From Coffea arabica (taxonomy: Eukaryota > Streptophyta > Magnoliopsida > Gentianales > Rubiaceae): a DNA stretch of 64,000 nucleotides. The position numbers and the translations under genes were made by a program. The stretch spans positions 4,154,001 through 4,218,000 of the forward strand of contig NC_092329.1 in NCBI RefSeq assembly GCF_036785885.1, read 5' to 3'. The notes under the pieces are model-generated. The model was not told the DNA's origin. It saw only the letters and a list, made by a program, of their open reading frames with translations, and ran no database searches. Positions 59,553 to 64,000 of this stretch are shown here, in pieces; the stretch's first letter is position 1, and every line of letters starts with the position of its first letter.

Positions 59553-60069
59553 GTAGTTTATAGGCAAATACATATTGCCTATTTAAAGTACCAGCTCTTT
59601 ACATGTATTTTACTTTCAAACATTTATTTTATCACAAATATTTATTCTCAAAAACATATTTGTATTTACTCTCAAATATTTAATTTTTGTTAAACACAAA
59701 ACCTACCAGTTTTTCTTCCATAGAAATATTAATATAACACTTTTTCAATTTTAGTTATAAATATTTATGTATTTAACATAAATTAAATGATTCAGGATAA
59801 AATATCTATAAAGAGCCAATACTTTACTCATGTAATGGATGAAAGTCATAAAAAATTAATAGTTTATGAGGCCATTTATTTTTTAAAAAATATTTAATTT
59901 ATATTAAATAGATAACCTACTGATTTTTTTTACAAGAATATTACTTTAACACTTTTTAATTTTTAATTACAAATGTTAATATATTTATCATAAATTAAAT
60001 ATTTGAAAATAAAATATCTGTAAAGAGCCGATACTTTAAATAGGATATACGTATTTGCCTATAAACTAC
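59553..60069. repeat. internal inverted repeat
   Basis: GTAGTTTATAGGCAAATACA at 59553 is mirrored by the sequence ending CCTATAAACTAC at 60069. The arms stay similar for about 90 bases, through TATTTAAAGTA and GCTCTTTACA. It could be a separate MITE nested in the larger element or a hairpin-forming part of it. Confidence 0.7.
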
Positions 60070-60775
60070 TCGGAAGGATTTTTGCTAAATTTTGTCCAAA
60101 ATCATATTTGGTTCCTTAAGTTTTATCACAATATCAATCATACAAAAACTCAATGCACGTGAGAAAGGGTTTTCCATTGTAAATAAATTTTCCCCTCCCT
60201 TTGATTACCATTACTAAAACATTTATTCAATTTGCATCTAAATTTATTAAATAGGGAATAAAATCAAAAAAGGTTTTTTTTCACCTTAATCATTCTCCTT
60301 CATAAAGCTGCGCTTAAAGAAGGGTAATCTTCTACACGTAAATCATAACTCAATATTCAAATAAACTTTTTTTTTGTTGCCATCCTACATAAGATCATTT
60401 TTTTCTTAATTTTTTATTATAGAAAGTTAATGTCCATTTTGGCTATATTGGTGGACCTTTTCTTGTTTGATTTATAAGTCATTAATGATATATTTATTTG
60501 TTTCCTTAATAATAACTAATTTTCAATATACATGTATATATTGTATTTTTGGTAGGATTTTTTTTTTGTCTTTGTTAGTATTGGTACAATAATGCCTGAA
60601 TAGTACTTGTTTCCTTTTTTTTCATATTTGCATTTCCAAATTTAATTGAATAAAAACAACCTAAGTTTGGAAATAATGAGACATAATAAATGGATGTCTT
60701 TTAAACCAAGCTGCCCGGCATCATACCCCATAGTAGTGTCTATTCTGTTTGGAAATTTTTTTTTTTTAAATTGGA

Positions 60776-60870
60776 CTGGCTGCCGGGCCAGTCGGGCTGA
60801 CAAGGCCCAGCAGCCAGCATTTTGCAGACTTTTGTCGGCTGCTGGGCTGACCAGGCCCGGCAGCCAGCGA
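60776..60870 (+). repeat. GC-rich hairpin direct repeats
   Basis: Two successive blocks, GGCTGCCGGGCCAGTCGGGC...AGGCCCAGCAGCC and GGCTGCTGGGCTGACCAGGC then CCGGCAGCC, are each near-palindromic and are direct repeats of each other about 58 bases apart. They stand out sharply in DNA that is otherwise over 65% AT. Confidence 0.75.
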
Positions 60871-61047
60871 CTTTTTTAAAATTTTTTTTCCACTGACACA
60901 GTCCGACAGCGTTGTCAGAATTAAAAAAAAAAAAAGGATTCGCCTTTTTTGCTGTCCGGCAGTCATAAATTTGCAGCGACCCCTGTCGGACCTATAAACG
61001 TGACATTTTTTTTCCAACGATATTCTGAGTAATTAGCCACATAATTC

Positions 61048-63465
61048 AAGGCTTGTGATGACATGAGCTTTGAACCCCCAAAAAAAAATTAAAAAAAAAT
61101 GTGGGAAAGCAACATTTTGCAGGTGACATGTCTGTTCATCTTTGAGGTTTTTTCAGCTACATTGTGTTGCCATTAAATTATACTACATCCAGCCTGAGAA
61201 GTGGAAGCCAGCTCAAAGGAGCAATAGATCTTCTGTACACCTTTTTCTTTGTTCCACAATTTTCAATTTGTTTTCTTGACATCCAGCAGACCGCAACAGG
61301 CACAAGCCATTATTACCAATAAATAGGGTGGTCAGTTAACTACGTCCATCGCTCCCCTTTCTTCATCAAACAACAAACATTAGGAAGGCCTTGAAAGAAA
61401 ATTATGGCCACATTAACGCGTGAAGTTGTCTTTGATCAGTGCACGCATGTTCTGAGACGGAAAAGTCCACTGCTGAGATGGGGAAATTGGGAATGGTCCT
61501 TCATTTATCTTCTTGGTTTTACAAAATTAGAACCAGTCGCCTTGAATTTGCTTGCGTGCATGCCTTGAATTGAAGTGATGCAGACAAACTACTACAATTA
61601 CCTTCTACCAAAACAAGATAACTGGATTCTTAATCCCCGACAGAAAACACTGCAGAGGTGCTTACTTTGGCGTTTCAGAATTAGTAAATGTCCTCTTTAT
61701 TTCTTGATGTAGTTTACTTTCTGCAAATACCACAAGTTAATGCAACTGATGCATCGACCAATATGAAATGCATCTACCACAAGTTATTGGACGAGCAGGA
61801 AAAACGTTGAAAGTAGTACAAATTTGTAAAATGAAATGAAGCCAACTAAAAATTATGCTGGCCACTCGCAAGCGCACTGTTTTGGATAGAGGGAATTGGA
61901 GTAATTTAATTTTTATTGCTTGGATTGATTTTCGAGGAGGGAAAGAGAGGGAGAGGATGTAGTTGTTTTGTTGAGTTATGGTTGGACGGAAATAGAGCAA
62001 AATGAAATTAAATTTATTGAAATAATTTAATTTTTTTTTAAAAGATCAATTTCTCCCTATCTTTTCCAATAAATAAACATTTGATCTTTTCTTTTCATTC
62101 CTCAATTTAAACAAAAACCCAGTATTTCCTTTCTTTTCCTTCCATATTTAATTCAAACAAGATGAATGTAAATCACTTTCCTTTACTCTCCTTTCTTTTC
62201 TTTTCCATTGGCATCCTTTCCTTTCCTACAATCCAAATGGTGCCTTAATAATATGGAGCAAGGAATGGAGAGGGCTTCCCGCCCCGTCCCTAAGTTAACT
62301 TGTTTGATTTGCAACTTATTTATACCTTATTTATATGTGCTGATTTACTTTTTTTTAATCATCTTTTTATTTCACATATATCACATTAAAAAAGTGCTAT
62401 AATATATTTTTTTTCAAAAAATTATCCCAAATAATCTCCTATCCAAACACTCTTTCTAATAACAAATAATCTCCTATCCCAAATAATCTCCTCATTTGAC
62501 ACTCTTTCTAATAACAAACTTCTCCTCATTTTGGCACTCTTTCTGAGAAATCTTAATTGCTCTAGCCCAGACCAGAAAGTTCATACTCGCAGCACCGTCG
62601 ATAGAATTTCTCCTCATTTGGCCCAAAAGTGCATTTGGTCTTTTTTACGAGACAAGGAGAAACTGATTTTTTATAGTAAATTTTATATATTTTGTCAGTG
62701 TATATATTATTATCATTAGATTCATGACACATATATAATAATCAAATTTTAAATTTAAATTTTGTATAAATATCATTCATCAAAGTGATAGTGTACGGAA
62801 GATTAATACTTTTTTTTATGCTTTTCTACTAGTAAAGTTTAATCAATGAATAGTTCCTCAACCATTTCCGAAAAAGATAGCCTACCATACCAAAGGGAGA
62901 ATTACATCACCTGGAAAAATATCCCTAACCAAGTCAATCATGGGGGATGGCATGTTGCAGTTTCTACGAAGATTTCAACCACTAGGATTAAATTGTCTAA
63001 TTTCGCAGAGAAAACAAATATGGTGTTTGTACATATTGAACAAAACATTACTGTCGACTGAATTAGTAGCTTAGTACGTGTGTACAATATCTGTACACTA
63101 AACATAAGGTTATGTGCAAAACATGGCACCTCCAGTCCACATCTTTTTAAGATTCCTACTACCAAAGAAAATATGTGGCCTCAAAATTCTGAAAAAGTCT
63201 TCCCAGCTTTCAGAGCTTAACAATTCTTCATCATGGATCACTTCTGTGACCCACCGGACACACATACACACACAGAGTATATATATGAATTTTTTTTTTC
63301 TTCCTCATTCGTAACATTGATTCGTTATATTACCCTATGGGATTGTGATCTTTTTCCAATTTTGATGTGATGGTCTCCCATTAGTACCTCTAAATAATTG
63401 GTGTTTAAGAAAAATGAAGACTACAAATAAAACCCAAAAGGAAGCATTTTTTACAGTTTGTACCA
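61048..63465. other. intergenic stretch
   Basis: AT-rich, no gene supported. Fragments of the GTTTGGATTG MITE appear at about 62300-62455 (ATCCCAAATAATCTCCTATCC), with ATCCCAAATAATCTCC and ACTCTTTCTAATAACAAA repeated within 62440-62520. The right end is 3' flank of the minus-strand kinase gene. Confidence 0.4.
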
Positions 63466-64000
63466 CTAAGGAATTACATGACTGAGCAAACTATTCGACG
63501 ATGGTGAACTTTGTTCACTTGGCCAGGGATGCTGTACAGAAACTGGGGAATAATCCCTTTCCATGGAATTCAATTTCCCCGTAACAGATACAATAGTTCT
63601 GGTGATTTCTGCCCTCTGTACTGTCAGATTTAGTGGTTTCTCACAAGCAGAAGATGATGAAGAACAAGATGACACCTCTGCTGAAGCTGGAAGACCTGTG
63701 GTGTTCTCTTCAGAATTTGCCCATTTACTAAGCCTAATTTGTTCTAATTCAATGGCCACTTCCATCATTGATGGCCTCATATCCCTGTGAAAAGCAAGAC
63801 ACCTGAATGCCAATTCTGCCACTTTATGCGTCGATGAAATGGTCCAAGGATCCTTATGTGGCTCAAGAAATGGATCAATTATTTCGTGTAGACATCCTTT
63901 TCCTATCCTGTCAACAGCAAGATTTGCCAAGTTTATTTCGTGCTGTGGACGATTAAAGTCCACTGCCTTCAATCCTGTTATGATCTCGAGAAGAACTACT
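63466..64000 (-). CDS. wall-associated-kinase-like receptor (WAKL14 type), 3' end
   Basis: C-terminal about 178 residues of a receptor-like kinase entering from the right edge; the rest lies outside the window. Reading down from 63999: VVLLEIITGLKAVDF (kinase subdomain IX-X), INLANLAVDRIGKGCLHEII, DPFLEP, then KVAELAFRCLAFHRDMRPSM with the conserved subdomain XI Arg, and MEVAIELEQIR. A Ser-rich tail of about 75 residues follows, ending SLLSHVIP. The run VDRIGKGCLHEIIDPFLEP is characteristic, as I remember it, of WAKL14/WAKL20-type kinases rather than classical WAKs. Such proteins are plasma-membrane receptors with a GUB_WAK ectodomain and are often linked to cell-wall sensing or defence. No intron lies in the visible part. 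Confidence 0.85.
   Translation of the reverse strand, partial: VVLLEIITGLKAVDFNRPQHEINLANLAVDRIGKGCLHEIIDPFLEPHKDPWTISSTHKVAELAFRCLAFHRDMRPSMMEVAIELEQIRLSKWANSEENTTGLPASAEVSSCSSSSSACEKPLNLTVQRAEITRTIVSVTGKLNSMERDYSPVSVQHPWPSEQSSPSSNSLLSHVIP

Larger units (their letters stand above)
59204..61038. mobile_element. composite long-TIR (Mutator-like) element
   Basis: 1835 bp from GGCTAATTACTCAAAATATT to its inverted partner ending TGAGTAATTAGCC. The inverted repeats run about 105 bases, through GTCGGAC/GTCCGAC, CTGCCGG and AAGGTGAATC, then a T/A run. Flanks TCAGAATTC (59195-59203) and ACATAATTC (61039-61047) match at 7 of 9, consistent with a 9-bp duplication. Inside are a terminus of the GAAACCTCCC family directly after the left repeat, an internal inverted repeat (59553-60069), and GC-rich hairpin repeats (60776-60870). 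No transposase is encoded. Confidence 0.7.

Noticed and set aside
60766-61017. Frames across the GC-rich repeats in the composite element
   Set aside because: They arise from near-palindromic GC-rich repeats and poly-A/T runs, with no transposase motif.
59204-61038. LTR-type element
   Set aside because: The ends are inverted, not direct, and no primer-binding site, polypurine tract or polyprotein frame is visible.

Overview
The window looks like a gene-bearing region of a dicot plant nuclear genome. Genes have spliced GT-AG introns in AT-rich DNA, UTRs are long, and MITEs and SINEs are frequent. The families are plant ones: an ARIADNE RBR ligase, plant SEC3, a dirigent protein, two CYP74A allene oxide synthases and a wall-associated-kinase-like receptor. 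Protein style and repeat content suggest an asterid, perhaps a coffee relative, but that is a guess.

Layout. 1-3.0 kb: non-coding, one intact SINE, and a doubtful terminal exon. 3.07-6.88 kb (+): ARIADNE-type E3 ligase, 6 coding exons. 6.9-11.2 kb: AT-rich spacer with a 413-bp hAT-type MITE with perfect 8-bp target duplication, a SINE cluster, and a tandemly duplicated promoter block. 11.19-13.96 kb (+): DUF616 (TOD1/MUCI70) type II membrane protein, 6 exons. 14.66-15.21 kb (+): intronless dirigent protein. 16.67-29.13 kb (+): complete SEC3 exocyst gene, 25 coding exons, 888 aa. 32.06-33.49 kb (-): UPF0114 membrane protein with a likely plastid leader. 35.70-38.38 kb (-): a second predicted plastid polytopic membrane protein of unknown function. 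38.4-45.1 kb: intergenic DNA with long-TIR MITEs. 45.12-46.63 kb and 55.69-57.26 kb (+): two intronless AOS paralogues about 9 kb apart, separated by MITEs, a SINE and a 1.8-kb long-TIR element carrying a minisatellite. 57.9-61.0 kb: further nested long-TIR elements. 63.47-64.0 kb (-): 3' end of a WAKL-type receptor kinase running off the edge.

How the genes relate. They form no operon-like pathway. The clearest functional grouping is the tandem AOS pair, the committed step of jasmonate synthesis from 13-hydroperoxylinolenate, whose copies differ strongly in their N-terminal leaders. Dirigent, AOS and WAKL genes are all commonly linked to wounding, defence or the cell wall, but their proximity may be chance. 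The main unexplained structure is a family of long-TIR, 9-bp-TSD (Mutator-like) non-autonomous elements seen three to four times within 20 kb, plus a composite element at 59.2-61.0 kb with GC-rich hairpin repeats. I saw no CRISPR array, convincing tRNA or rRNA gene, or recognisable retrovirus-like element. Exon coordinates were worked out by hand from splice consensus, reading phase and remembered family sequences, with no alignment run.
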